31,192 nucleotides of DNA from ZLKRG08 sp046048895 (lineage in GTDB: Bacteria; Actinomycetota; Actinomycetes; Nanopelagicales; Nanopelagicaceae): the NCBI GenBank assembly GCA_046048895.1, contig JBJOFF010000012.1:1-31192 (forward strand), given 5' to 3'. Position numbers and translations under genes: made by a program. The notes below the pieces were generated by a model. The model worked only from the letters and a program-made list of their open reading frames with translations, made no database searches and was not told the DNA's origin. Shown here piece by piece: positions 21,494 to 29,892 of the stretch. How positions within the stretch are numbered: position 1 is the first letter of the stretch; every line of letters starts with the position of its first letter.

Positions 21494-22069
21494 ATGCGCG
21501 TTGGCGTATTAGCGCTGCAAGGTGATTTTCGCGAACACATTGCAGCCTTAGTGGCAGTTGGCGTGGAAGCAGTTCCAGTTAAAACAGCGGCCGAAATCAA
21601 TTCAATTGATGCATTGGTGCTACCAGGTGGAGAATCAACAACCATCGCAAAATTAGCGCGCATTTTCGAAGTATTTGATTTGATTGTTTCTAAAATTAAA
21701 TCAGGTTTACCTGTCTATGGTTCATGCGCAGGGCTAATTCTTTTGGCGGATCAAATCTTGGATGGCGCAAATGGACAAGAAACTTTTGGAGGATTGAGTA
21801 TTACCGCTAGACGTAATGCCTTTGGTCGACAAGTTGATTCCTTCGAAGGAGAGATAGATTTCAAAGGTATTGGAAGATTAAATGGAGTATTTATTCGAGC
21901 TCCTTGGGTGGAATCTGTTTCTGATGAAGTTGAAGTCCTAGCTACTTCACACGGCCATCCAGTTGCAGTTCGTCAGGGAAAGATTCTGGCGACCTCGTTC
22001 CATCCAGAGTTGACCGAAGATCACGCAGTACATCGCTATTTCGTTGAAGAGATTTGTAAGGCTCGCTAA
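21494..22069 (+). CDS. pdxT: pyridoxal 5'-phosphate synthase, glutaminase subunit PdxT
   Basis: A 191-residue class I glutamine amidotransferase that delivers ammonia to PdxS. The nucleophile is C78 in YGSCAGLIL, and the remaining triad residues are H170 and E172 in SFHPEL. The GGEST motif at 45-49 binds glutamine, and the start MRVGVLALQGDFREH is typical. ATG follows the pdxS stop codon directly. Confidence 0.96.
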   Translation: MRVGVLALQGDFREHIAALVAVGVEAVPVKTAAEINSIDALVLPGGESTTIAKLARIFEVFDLIVSKIKSGLPVYGSCAGLILLADQILDGANGQETFGGLSITARRNAFGRQVDSFEGEIDFKGIGRLNGVFIRAPWVESVSDEVEVLATSHGHPVAVRQGKILATSFHPELTEDHAVHRYFVEEICKAR

Positions 22070-22075
22070 ACTAGT

Positions 22076-22106
22076 TAAAATAAGCGGCAGAAATTTAATT
22101 TAAAGG
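22076..22106 (+). promoter_or_regulatory. -10 TAAAAT and Shine-Dalgarno AAAGG upstream of yebC
   Basis: TAAAAT at 22076-22081 would start transcription near 22088, giving a leader of about 30 nt that contains AAAGG at 22102-22106. This is a leadered arrangement in a window where most unit heads are leaderless. Confidence 0.45.
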
Positions 22107-22119
22107 TTGGGTGTTATTA

Positions 22120-22881
22120 ATGTCAGGCCATTCCAAATGGGCTACGACCAAGCACAAGAAAGCCATCATTGATGCACGCCGTGCCAAGAGTTTTGCAAAG
22201 CTGACTAAAGCAATTGAAGTGGCAGCTCGTAACGGTGGCGCGGATATGTCAGGAAACCCAGCGCTTTACGATGCAGTTCAGAAGGCAAAGAAAACGTCGG
22301 TGCCTAATGACAATATCGATCGTGCGATTAAACGCGGTGCCGGACTGGAAGATGGTGCGGCAACTTACGAAACCATTATGTATGAAGGTTATGGACCAGC
22401 TGGCGTTGCAATCATGATTGAATGTTTAACAGATAACCGAAATCGTGCGGCCTCTGAAGTTCGCGTCGCTGTGACTCGTAATGGTGGAAATATGGCAGAT
22501 CCAGGTTCAGTCGCATACCTATTTAACCGCAAAGGGGTGGTTGTCGTTCCTAAGAGCAGTGGCGCAACTGAAGATACTTTAATGGAAGCAACGCTTGAAG
22601 CTGGTGCAGAGGAGATTAAAGATTTAGGGGAGACCTTCGAAATTATCTCGGAAGCATCAGATTTGGTTGCAGTCCGTAGCGCGCTACAAAGTGCCAATAT
22701 CGATTACGACTCCGCAGATTCTTCATTCTTGCCAACCATGTCAATCCCAGTCACTGATCCAGAGACTGCGAAGAAACTTTTCGATTTAATCGATGCGATC
22801 GAAGAGTCAGATGAAGTTCAGAATGTGTATGGAAACTTTGATGTCTCCGATGAGGTTATGGAAAAGGCAGCGAGCCTCTAA
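22120..22881 (+). CDS. yebC: YebC/PmpR family protein
   Basis: A 253-residue YebC family protein. The start MSGHSKWATTKHKKAIIDA is the family hallmark, with NDNIDRAIKRGAG near 70-82 and MYEGYGPAGVAIMIE near 88-102. Family members are annotated as DNA-binding transcriptional regulators, and more recent work on YebC-type proteins supports a role in translation through difficult stretches such as polyproline. ATG 22120 is chosen by homology; GTG 22111 is closer to the AAAGG sequence and would add three residues (MLL). It lies upstream of ruvCAB as in many actinobacteria. Confidence 0.93.
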   Translation: MSGHSKWATTKHKKAIIDARRAKSFAKLTKAIEVAARNGGADMSGNPALYDAVQKAKKTSVPNDNIDRAIKRGAGLEDGAATYETIMYEGYGPAGVAIMIECLTDNRNRAASEVRVAVTRNGGNMADPGSVAYLFNRKGVVVVPKSSGATEDTLMEATLEAGAEEIKDLGETFEIISEASDLVAVRSALQSANIDYDSADSSFLPTMSIPVTDPETAKKLFDLIDAIEESDEVQNVYGNFDVSDEVMEKAASL

Positions 22882-22891
22882 CCTTTTCCAG

Positions 22892-22912
22892 AGCCTTTAA
22901 TTTAGGCTTTTG
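22892..22912 (+). terminator. weak hairpin with T tract after yebC, overlapping the ruvC promoter
   Basis: AGCCT (22892-22896) and AGGCT (22904-22908) can pair around a 7-nt AT loop and are followed by a run of T. The second arm includes most of the ruvC -10 element TAGGCT. The stem is only 5 bp, so termination would be partial at best. Confidence 0.35.
22903..22908 (+). promoter_or_regulatory. -10 element TAGGCT, leaderless promoter of ruvC
   Basis: TAGGCT followed by 6 nt and the ruvC ATG at 22915. The same hexamer serves relA and the EF-G-like gene. Confidence 0.55.
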
Positions 22913-22914
22913 TC

Positions 22915-23448
22915 ATGCGCGTGCTTGCAATCGACCCGGGATTAACTCGATGCGGCATTGGTGTAATCGATTCAAATTCGATGTCGTTAATCGCCGTTGG
23001 CGTTTTGAAGAGTGGCGCTGATGTAGCAATCGAACAGCGATTGCTACAGATTGATTTCCAAATCCGAGAATGGATTAGTACTCATAACCCTGATGTCATT
23101 GCCATCGAGCGAGTCTTCTCTCAGCAAAATTTGCGTACCGTAATGGGAACCGCTCAAGTTGCCGGAGTAGCGCTCTTGGCAGCTGCACAATCAGATATCA
23201 AAGTTGTAATGCATACGCCATCTGAAGTAAAAGCCGCAGTTACCGGCAGTGGGCGAGCGAAGAAAGATCAGGTTGCGCAGATGGTGCAACGAATTCTGAA
23301 GTTAGAGAGTATTCCAAAACCTGTTGATGCAACCGATGCGCTTGCGCTAGCCATCTGTCATGTTTGGCGTGGAAGCGGTAACGATCGAGTAGCCGCAGCA
23401 GTGGCCAAAGAGAAGAAACGTTTACTCTCTCTAAGAGGCAGCGCATGA
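22915..23448 (+). CDS. ruvC: Holliday junction endodeoxyribonuclease RuvC
   Basis: A 177-residue resolvase. The RNase H-like active site is complete: D7 (AIDPGLTRCG), E65 (IAIERVF), D138 and D141 (DATDALALAICH). FSQQNLRTVMGTAQVAG is the conserved DNA-contact segment. It cuts Holliday junctions symmetrically with RuvAB. The stop overlaps the ruvA ATG by 4 nt. Confidence 0.96.
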   Translation: MRVLAIDPGLTRCGIGVIDSNSMSLIAVGVLKSGADVAIEQRLLQIDFQIREWISTHNPDVIAIERVFSQQNLRTVMGTAQVAGVALLAAAQSDIKVVMHTPSEVKAAVTGSGRAKKDQVAQMVQRILKLESIPKPVDATDALALAICHVWRGSGNDRVAAAVAKEKKRLLSLRGSA

Positions 23449-24056
23449 TTGCAACTTTATTTGGCAAGATTCGTGCCCTCAAGTTAGATCAAGCTGTGAT
23501 CGAAGTGAACTCTGTTGGCTATTTGATTCAGATAACTGCAAAGACTGCCGGCCAATTGAGTATCGGTCGCGATTACCAACTCTTTACCTCTATGGTGGTA
23601 CGCGAAGATTCGATGACACTGTACGGTTTTTTAGAGAACGAAGAACGAGAGCTATTTGAATTGGTTCAGACAGTGTCTGGCATCGGACCAAAAGTTGCGT
23701 TGGCGATCAGCGCAGCTATGAGTACTGAAGATTTAGCTCATGCAGTAAATAGCAAGGACGAATGTGCGATTGCCGCGGTGCCGGGCATCGGCAAGAAGGG
23801 CGCGCAGCGATTAATTTTGGAACTCACTGGAAAGATTGATTTTGCGCATCCAGTTAGTAAGAACGCAGGATTCTCTTGGCGCGATCAATTAGTAGAGGCG
23901 CTAACTGGTTTAGGTTTTGCCAGAAAACAAGCCGAACAAGCAGTTAATGAAATTGCTGCAATTCGCGATCACAAAGAGCTCGGTGATATGTCTCCTTCAG
24001 AGTTATTGAAACTTGGCCTAGCGCATGCAAATACCCAAAAAGGACTTGGTAAATGA
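23445..24056 (+). CDS. ruvA: Holliday junction branch migration protein RuvA
   Basis: A 203-residue RuvA. The N-terminal OB domain runs MIATLFGKI to about residue 65, including TSMVVREDSMTLYGF. Two helix-hairpin-helix motifs follow, SGIGPKVALAIS and PGIGKKGAQRLILEL, and the C-terminal domain III (about 148-203) that binds RuvB begins near WRDQLVEALTGLGF. It overlaps ruvC upstream and ruvB downstream by 4 nt each. Confidence 0.96.
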   Translation: MIATLFGKIRALKLDQAVIEVNSVGYLIQITAKTAGQLSIGRDYQLFTSMVVREDSMTLYGFLENEERELFELVQTVSGIGPKVALAISAAMSTEDLAHAVNSKDECAIAAVPGIGKKGAQRLILELTGKIDFAHPVSKNAGFSWRDQLVEALTGLGFARKQAEQAVNEIAAIRDHKELGDMSPSELLKLGLAHANTQKGLGK

Positions 24057-25069
24057 GCGAACGAATTGTTTCGCCAAATGCCGGGGGAGATGAGAACGCA
24101 TCAGAACATGCGTTACGTCCTAAGTCTTTAAATGATTTCGTGGGCCAACAACGAGTACGTGATCAGATAAATGTGCTTCTGCAATCTGCGAAAACTCGTG
24201 GCGTTAGCTCTGATCATATGTTGCTCTCAGGTCCGCCAGGACTTGGCAAGACCACGTTAGCTTTTATTTTGGCCGAAGAACTTGGAGCGCCAATTCGTAT
24301 TTCCAGCGGCCCAGCCATTACCCATGCTGGAGATTTAGCAGCAATTCTCTCTTCTTTAACCGAGGGAGAGATTTTATTTTTAGATGAGATTCATAGATTG
24401 ACTAGACCGGCCGAAGAATTGCTTTATCTGGCAATGGAAGATTTTCGAGTCGATGTTGTAGTGGGTAAAGGGCCAGGCGCCACTGCAATTCCACTTGAGT
24501 TGCCTAAATTTACTTTAGTTGGTGCAACTACTAGAGCTGGTCTGCTACCACCACCTCTCCGTGATCGCTTTGGATTTACAGCGCATATGGAGTTTTATGA
24601 AAGTAACGAACTTGCAAAAATCATCGAACGCTCCGCAAAGTTATTAGAGATTCAAATCGATGGTGACGCAACTGCAGAGATTGCGGGTCGCTCAAGAGGT
24701 ACGCCACGTATCGCAAATAGATTGCTGCGCCGAGTTCGCGATTTTGCATTGGTTAAAGATGTTAATGAGATTGATTTGAAAACCACAAAGTCAGCATTAG
24801 AGATGTACGAAGTTGATCTACTTGGATTAGATCGTTTAGATCGTGCAGTTTTAGAGGCGTTGGTAATTCGATTTAATGGGGGTCCAGTAGGGCTTTCGAC
24901 TTTGGCGATTGCAGTTGGAGAAGAGATGGAAACTGTTGAAGCGGTTGCAGAGCCATTTTTAGTTCGAAGTGGGTTGATGGCCCGAACCGCGCGAGGTCGC
25001 GTTGCAACTCCTGCTGGTTTTAGTCATTTGGGCCACAAATCCCCAGAGGGCTGGAAGCTCTTCGATTAA
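24053..25069 (+). CDS. ruvB: Holliday junction branch migration ATPase RuvB
   Basis: A 338-residue AAA+ motor. Walker A GPPGLGKTT at 60-68, Walker B LFLDEIH at 108-114, sensor 1 LVGATTRAG, arginine finger region PLRDRFG, sensor 2 in GTPRIANRLLRR, and a C-terminal winged-helix domain from about residue 255 with RFNGGPVGLSTLA. The N-terminal extension before the conserved LRPKSL is about 20 residues. Confidence 0.97.
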   Translation: MSERIVSPNAGGDENASEHALRPKSLNDFVGQQRVRDQINVLLQSAKTRGVSSDHMLLSGPPGLGKTTLAFILAEELGAPIRISSGPAITHAGDLAAILSSLTEGEILFLDEIHRLTRPAEELLYLAMEDFRVDVVVGKGPGATAIPLELPKFTLVGATTRAGLLPPPLRDRFGFTAHMEFYESNELAKIIERSAKLLEIQIDGDATAEIAGRSRGTPRIANRLLRRVRDFALVKDVNEIDLKTTKSALEMYEVDLLGLDRLDRAVLEALVIRFNGGPVGLSTLAIAVGEEMETVEAVAEPFLVRSGLMARTARGRVATPAGFSHLGHKSPEGWKLFD

Positions 25070-25071
25070 GT

Positions 25072-25099
25072 AGTCGAATATCGCGCTTTGATTTCGACT
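25072..25099 (+). terminator. possible terminator hairpin after ruvB
   Basis: AGTCGAA (25072-25078) pairs with TTCGACT (25093-25099) around a 14-nt loop, followed by TTCCC rather than a clean T run. It lies in the 62-nt gap before secD. A partial or Rho-aided terminator is possible. Confidence 0.35.
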
Positions 25100-25117
25100 T
25101 TCCCAGTATTTAACGCC

Positions 25118-25123
25118 TAAACT
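25118..25123 (+). promoter_or_regulatory. -10 element TAAACT of secD, leaderless or nearly so
   Basis: TAAACT lies 8 nt before the secD ATG, one base more than at the other unit heads, so the leader would be 0 to 3 nt. Confidence 0.45.
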
Positions 25124-25131
25124 CTCGCACT

Positions 25132-26637
25132 ATGTCTACGAACTCTCAGGGAGCCGGTCGAAGCCAAGGTGCTCGTCCAGTCAGAACTCTAGTTATTCTG
25201 CTGCTGGTCTTGGTTGGTGCAATCGGCACTTCGGTCTTTACCAATGCCACTTCAATTAATTTAGGTTTGGATCTACGTGGCGGCACTAGCGTCACTTTGC
25301 AGCCGCGCATCTCAGATGGCGATACTGGCAAGGTAACCAGTGAGGCGATTGACCAAGCAGTATCAATTATCCGTAGCCGCGTTAACTCACTCGGTGTTGC
25401 AGAGTCAGAAGTTACCGCGCAAGGCAGCGGAACTAATCGTCAGATTTTAATTTCAGTACCAGGCAGCACTGGTCGTCGAATTGTTGAATTGGTAGGAAAC
25501 ACTGCCGAACTTCGTTTCCGTCAAGTGCTGGCAGAATCGACATCTGGTGCCGCAAGTGGAGCGGGAGAAGCAACACCGGTGGCCGGTGTTAGCCCAGAGG
25601 TAAATGCTGCATATGCAGCAATTGATTGCTCAACCAATCAAGCCCGTCAAAGTCTCGGTGGGGATTTACCAGAGCAGACCATTGTTACCTGTGCACGTAA
25701 TTCCGCTACTAAATACATTCTTGGACCAGCTGAAGTAGTTGGCCGCGAAGTATCAGAAGCCTCTGCAGGCTTAGATACTCAAGCTGGAAATGTTTGGACG
25801 GTAATGCTCACTTTCAACAATGACGGCACCAAGAAGTTTGGCGCACTTACTCAACGAGTTACAGGGTTAGCTGCACCTCAGAATCAAGTGGCAATTGTTT
25901 TGGATGGGTTAGTGGTTTCAGCTCCTAGAATTAATGAAGCAATTGTGACTGGAAATGCGCAGATCACTGGATCATTTACTCAAGTAGAGGCGTCAGATTT
26001 ATCTAATGTACTTAAGTACGGCTCATTGCCGCTTGCCTTTGATCGCGGTGAAGTGCAACAAATTTCACCGACGCTAGGTGCCAACCAATTACATGCAGGT
26101 TTGCTTGCTGGTGGACTTGGTTTGTTACTAGTTCTGCTATACATCTTCGCTTTCTATCGCGGTCTCGGAATTGTTTCTGCCGGCTCTTTAATTATTGCGG
26201 CAGCCTTTACCTATCTGACTTTCGCACTTTTGGGTAAGACCATTGGCTACACCTTGACCCTCGCCGGAATAGCAGGTGCAATTGTTTCGATTGGTATTAC
26301 TGCTGACTCATTTATCGTCTTCTTTGAACGTATTCGAGATGAAATTCGCGAAGGTCGTTCGCTTCGTTCGGCGGTGGAAGCTGGCTGGATTCGGGGACGT
26401 CGAACCATCTTGGTTGCGGACTCAGTTTCGATTATTGCAGCCGCGCTACTTTATTTCTTCGCGATTGGTGGTGTCCGTGGTTTCGCTTTCGCACTTGGAA
26501 TTGCAACCTTTATTGATTTGCTGGTGGTCTTCTTCTTCACTAAACCACTTATGACCGTACTTGCTCGTACAAAGTTTTTTAACTCAGGTAGCGCGATAAC
26601 AGGTGTATCTCGCAAGAGCCTTGGATTGGAGGCATAA
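25132..26637 (+). CDS. secD: protein translocase subunit SecD
   Basis: A 501-residue inner-membrane SecD, which with SecF uses the proton gradient to help SecYEG export. The first membrane segment is near 18-36, followed by LGLDLRGGTSVTLQP (the D1 motif), a large extracytoplasmic domain to about residue 315, and five more membrane segments including TLAGIAGAIVSIGITAD, which carries the family's conserved G-x-x-x-x-[IV]-G-x-x-x-D-x-x-[IV]. The YajC gene that usually precedes it in actinobacteria is absent. secF follows after 3 nt. Confidence 0.95.
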   Translation: MSTNSQGAGRSQGARPVRTLVILLLVLVGAIGTSVFTNATSINLGLDLRGGTSVTLQPRISDGDTGKVTSEAIDQAVSIIRSRVNSLGVAESEVTAQGSGTNRQILISVPGSTGRRIVELVGNTAELRFRQVLAESTSGAASGAGEATPVAGVSPEVNAAYAAIDCSTNQARQSLGGDLPEQTIVTCARNSATKYILGPAEVVGREVSEASAGLDTQAGNVWTVMLTFNNDGTKKFGALTQRVTGLAAPQNQVAIVLDGLVVSAPRINEAIVTGNAQITGSFTQVEASDLSNVLKYGSLPLAFDRGEVQQISPTLGANQLHAGLLAGGLGLLLVLLYIFAFYRGLGIVSAGSLIIAAAFTYLTFALLGKTIGYTLTLAGIAGAIVSIGITADSFIVFFERIRDEIREGRSLRSAVEAGWIRGRRTILVADSVSIIAAALLYFFAIGGVRGFAFALGIATFIDLLVVFFFTKPLMTVLARTKFFNSGSAITGVSRKSLGLEA

Positions 26638-26640
26638 CAC

Positions 26641-27714
26641 ATGTCGAAGTTAAGTGGTTTGGGTGGTCGCCTATACAGTGGCGAAACTTCAATTAACATC
26701 ATTGGTAAAGCGAGACGTTGGTATGCGCTCTCTGGCCTCTTGATAATTCTCTCTTTTGGCGCGCTGGCGATTCAAGGATTACATCTTGGTATTGAGTTTA
26801 AAGGTGGCGCTTCCTATACGGTAACTAAAGCTGGCGCTGGTTTAGATCCTGCTTTCGCGGCCATTGAAGCAGCTGCGATTCCTGGCGAACCAATTGTGCA
26901 ATCCGTCGGCGATGATCAGATTCGAATTCAGACTGGATCGTTAACTAATGCGCAATCAGCTGGTTTACAAGATCAGTTAGCGTCAGGTTACGGAGTTTCA
27001 ATTGACTCGATTGATACCCAAATTATTGGACCATCATGGGGTAAGGAAATTACGCGTAAAGCACTCTACGGTTTGATCGGATTTATCGTTGTAGTAATGC
27101 TTTATCTAGCAATGGCTTTTGAGCCAAAAATGGCTATTGCTGCGATTGTGGCTGTTATTCATGACGTATTTATTACCGTTGGTATTTATGCGCTAGTCGG
27201 ATTCGATGTAACGCCAGCTACGGTGATTGGATTCTTAACCATCCTCGGTTACTCTCTCTACGACACCGTTGTAGTCTTCGATAAGGTTCGTGAAAATACC
27301 AAATCCATCACTGCAACGGGTAAGAGTACTTATTCAGATGCAGCTAATTTGGCGGTTAATCAGACTTTAGTTCGTTCCATGAACACATCCTTGATTGCGC
27401 TACTTCCAGTGGGATCTATTCTCTTCGTTGGAGCCGGTCTACTTGGCGCAGGAACTTTAAAGGATCTATCACTAGCGCTTTTCATTGGTCTGGCTGCCGG
27501 TACTTATTCATCTGTATTTATCGCACCGCCAATTTTGGCAGCGCTTCGTGAACGCGAGCCTGCAATGCAAGCGCTAGCAAAGCGCGTTGCTGCTCGTAGT
27601 GGTGCGGCTCCAGTTGAAAGCTCTACGGTTAACGCAAGTAATTCAAGTAATTCGAATAGCACAATTCAACGCGGTCCGCGCAATCAACCAAAGCGTAAGC
27701 ACCGCCGCAAATAG
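26641..27714 (+). CDS. secF: protein translocase subunit SecF
   Basis: A 357-residue partner of SecD with six membrane segments. FKGGASYTV is the SecF equivalent of the D1 motif, and VIGFLTILGYSLYDTVVVFDKVREN is the strongly conserved fourth segment with the D-T-V-V-V-F-D motif (read in parts). The C-terminus is a basic, Ser/Asn-rich tail (KRKHRRK at the end), as in many actinobacteria. A strong Shine-Dalgarno GGAGG at 26628-26632 lies 8 nt before the ATG. Confidence 0.95.
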   Translation: MSKLSGLGGRLYSGETSINIIGKARRWYALSGLLIILSFGALAIQGLHLGIEFKGGASYTVTKAGAGLDPAFAAIEAAAIPGEPIVQSVGDDQIRIQTGSLTNAQSAGLQDQLASGYGVSIDSIDTQIIGPSWGKEITRKALYGLIGFIVVVMLYLAMAFEPKMAIAAIVAVIHDVFITVGIYALVGFDVTPATVIGFLTILGYSLYDTVVVFDKVRENTKSITATGKSTYSDAANLAVNQTLVRSMNTSLIALLPVGSILFVGAGLLGAGTLKDLSLALFIGLAAGTYSSVFIAPPILAALREREPAMQALAKRVAARSGAAPVESSTVNASNSSNSNSTIQRGPRNQPKRKHRRK

Positions 27715-27717
27715 GCT
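27712..27717 (+). promoter_or_regulatory. -10 element TAGGCT, leaderless promoter of relA, overlapping the secF stop codon
   Basis: The first three bases of TAGGCT are the secF stop codon TAG; 6 nt follow and then the relA ATG. The element is identical to that of ruvC. Confidence 0.55.
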
Positions 27718-27723
27718 AATTGC

Positions 27724-29880
27724 ATGACGGATCTCATTGCTCCGGTAATAGCAGAGGTCCGCCTTCATCATCCTGCAATAAATGCTGAAGATATTCAGCG
27801 AGCCTACGAAACGGCAGCTAAAGCACATTTCGGCCAACTACGTAAATCTGGAGAGCCATATATAACTCATCCAGTAGCGGTGGCTGGAATTCTGGCCGAA
27901 CTTGGACTTGATCGAGCCACAATCATTGCAGCGTTACTTCACGACACTGTTGAAGATACTCCCTATAACCTGGCTCAACTGAAGAGCGATTTCGGAGATG
28001 AAGTTGCCAGCTTGGTTGATGGTGTAACTAAGTTAGATAAATTAACTTATGGCGAGAATGCCGAGGCGGAGACGGTTCGCAAGATGGTTATTGCGATGTC
28101 GAGGGATATCCGTGTTTTAGTTGTAAAACTGGCAGATCGCTTACATAACGCGAGAACTTGGGAGTTCGTTGCGCCCGAATCTGCCCAACGTAAAGCGCGC
28201 GAAACTATTGATATCTACGCACCGCTTGCGCACCGTCTTGGCATGAACGCAGTCAAGTGGGAGCTGGAAGATCTTGCATTTAAAATTTTAGAGCCCAAGA
28301 AGTTTGAAGAGATTGGTCGTTTAATCGCCGATCGAAATCCTATGCGCGAAAAGATGACCGAAGAGGTCATTCAAACACTCAATGAAGATCTGAAGCGAGA
28401 TGGTATTGAAGCGCAAGTTACTGGACGCCAAAAACATTACTTCAGCATTTATCAAAAAATGGTGGTGCGCGGACGTGAATTCAATGAAATTTACGACCTA
28501 GTTGGAGTACGTGTCTTAGTTGAGAATGTCCGAGATTGTTATGCGGTGCTGGGTTCAATTCACGCGCGTTGGAGTCCGGTACCTGGTCGCTTCAAAGATT
28601 ACATTGCAATGCCTAAATTCAATCTCTATCAATCGCTACACACCACAGTGATTGGACCGAACGGTAAAGCGCTTGAGATTCAAATTCGTACCCACGAGAT
28701 GCATGCGCGCGCTGAGTTTGGTATTGCCGCTCACTGGAAATATAAAAAAGGTGACAAGAGTGCTGAGACTCCAGAGATGCTCTGGTTACAACAACTACAT
28801 GCTTGGCAGCAAGAAACTCAGGATCCATCTGAATTTTTAGATGCACTTCGTTTCGAAATAGGTAGTCCCGAAGTTTATGTATTTTCTCCAAAAGGAAAAG
28901 TGGTAGCGCTACCGGGGGGCTCTACACCAGTTGATTTTGCATATACCGTCCATACCGAAATCGGAAATAAGACAGTTGGAGCTAAAGTAAATGGTCGGTT
29001 GGTTCCGCTAGAGACAAAGCTAAGCAATGGCGATGTAATAGAAATTGTTACCAACAAGAATCCGCAAGCGGGACCAAGTAGAGATTGGCTTAACTTTGTC
29101 GCAAGTCCAAGAGCTCGAAATAAGATTAAAGCTTGGTTTACTCGTGAACGTCGCGAGGAGGCAATTGAAGCTGGCCGAGAATCGATCGCGCGCCAGATGC
29201 GCAAAGCTGGGCTGCCGCTCCAAAAAATCTTCGCCGGACAATCTTTATTAGAGCTATCTCATGATCTGCGATACCCAGACATAGATTCGCTCTATGCCGC
29301 AGTAGGCGATGGGCATATTTCAGCTGCGGCCGTGATTGATAAATTGCAAATTTTGCTTGGGGTAGAAGATTCACATCCTGAACCAACTATGGAGATGCCT
29401 ACTAACGAAACAATTGCGCGTCGAACCTCAAGTGCAATCGAAGTGGAAGGGATTGATGATGTAATCGTCAAACTTGCACGATGCTGCACGCCAGTACCAG
29501 GGGATGCAATCATGGGGTTTGTGACTCGCGGCAACGGAGTCAGTGTGCACCGCACCGATTGCGTAAACGCAGAAGATTTACAAAAGCATCAAGGTGATCG
29601 CGTAGTCCATGTGAAATGGCTTCAAGGTGCTTCATCAATCTTCTTGGTTAAGATTCAAGTGGAAGCGCTAGATCGCGCGCGTCTACTTTCAGATGTCACT
29701 CGCGCGCTTTCGGACGCACAAGTTAATATTTTGAATGCAGAAGTCAGTACTTCCAAGGATCGAATCGCGGTCTCAAGATTTACCTTTGAAATGGCAGATG
29801 CGACTCATTTAGATTCAGTGTTAGCTGCAGTTCGCCAAGTTGAAGGTGTATACGACGTTTATCGAATTACCAACAATTAA
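27724..29880 (+). CDS. relA: bifunctional (p)ppGpp synthetase/hydrolase Rel
   Basis: A 718-residue long RelA/SpoT homologue of the actinobacterial Rel type. The HD hydrolase domain is intact (H50, H73-D74, E77-D78 in HDTVED, later KLADRLHN). The synthetase domain has TGRQKHYFSIYQKM, RFKDYI near 289 (the R-F-K-D form seen in bifunctional Rel), and the QIRT...HAEFG-like EIQIRTHEMHARAEFG. TGS starts at about 384 (VYVFSPKG), then the helical and zinc-finger region with KLARCCTPVPGD, and a C-terminal ACT domain from about 639. Both making and breaking of the alarmone are expected. It follows secF directly; the apt gene often found between them is absent. Confidence 0.95.
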   Translation: MTDLIAPVIAEVRLHHPAINAEDIQRAYETAAKAHFGQLRKSGEPYITHPVAVAGILAELGLDRATIIAALLHDTVEDTPYNLAQLKSDFGDEVASLVDGVTKLDKLTYGENAEAETVRKMVIAMSRDIRVLVVKLADRLHNARTWEFVAPESAQRKARETIDIYAPLAHRLGMNAVKWELEDLAFKILEPKKFEEIGRLIADRNPMREKMTEEVIQTLNEDLKRDGIEAQVTGRQKHYFSIYQKMVVRGREFNEIYDLVGVRVLVENVRDCYAVLGSIHARWSPVPGRFKDYIAMPKFNLYQSLHTTVIGPNGKALEIQIRTHEMHARAEFGIAAHWKYKKGDKSAETPEMLWLQQLHAWQQETQDPSEFLDALRFEIGSPEVYVFSPKGKVVALPGGSTPVDFAYTVHTEIGNKTVGAKVNGRLVPLETKLSNGDVIEIVTNKNPQAGPSRDWLNFVASPRARNKIKAWFTRERREEAIEAGRESIARQMRKAGLPLQKIFAGQSLLELSHDLRYPDIDSLYAAVGDGHISAAAVIDKLQILLGVEDSHPEPTMEMPTNETIARRTSSAIEVEGIDDVIVKLARCCTPVPGDAIMGFVTRGNGVSVHRTDCVNAEDLQKHQGDRVVHVKWLQGASSIFLVKIQVEALDRARLLSDVTRALSDAQVNILNAEVSTSKDRIAVSRFTFEMADATHLDSVLAAVRQVEGVYDVYRITNN

Positions 29881-29892
29881 AGCTTTTAATTG
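29874..29892. terminator. symmetric hairpin between relA and the DUF349 gene, carrying both stop codons
   Basis: CAATTAAA (29874-29881) and TTTAATTG (29885-29892) are perfect inverted repeats around GCT. Each arm contains the TAA stop of one of the two convergent genes. It has no GC pairs in most of the stem, so its strength as a bidirectional terminator is uncertain. Confidence 0.45.
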
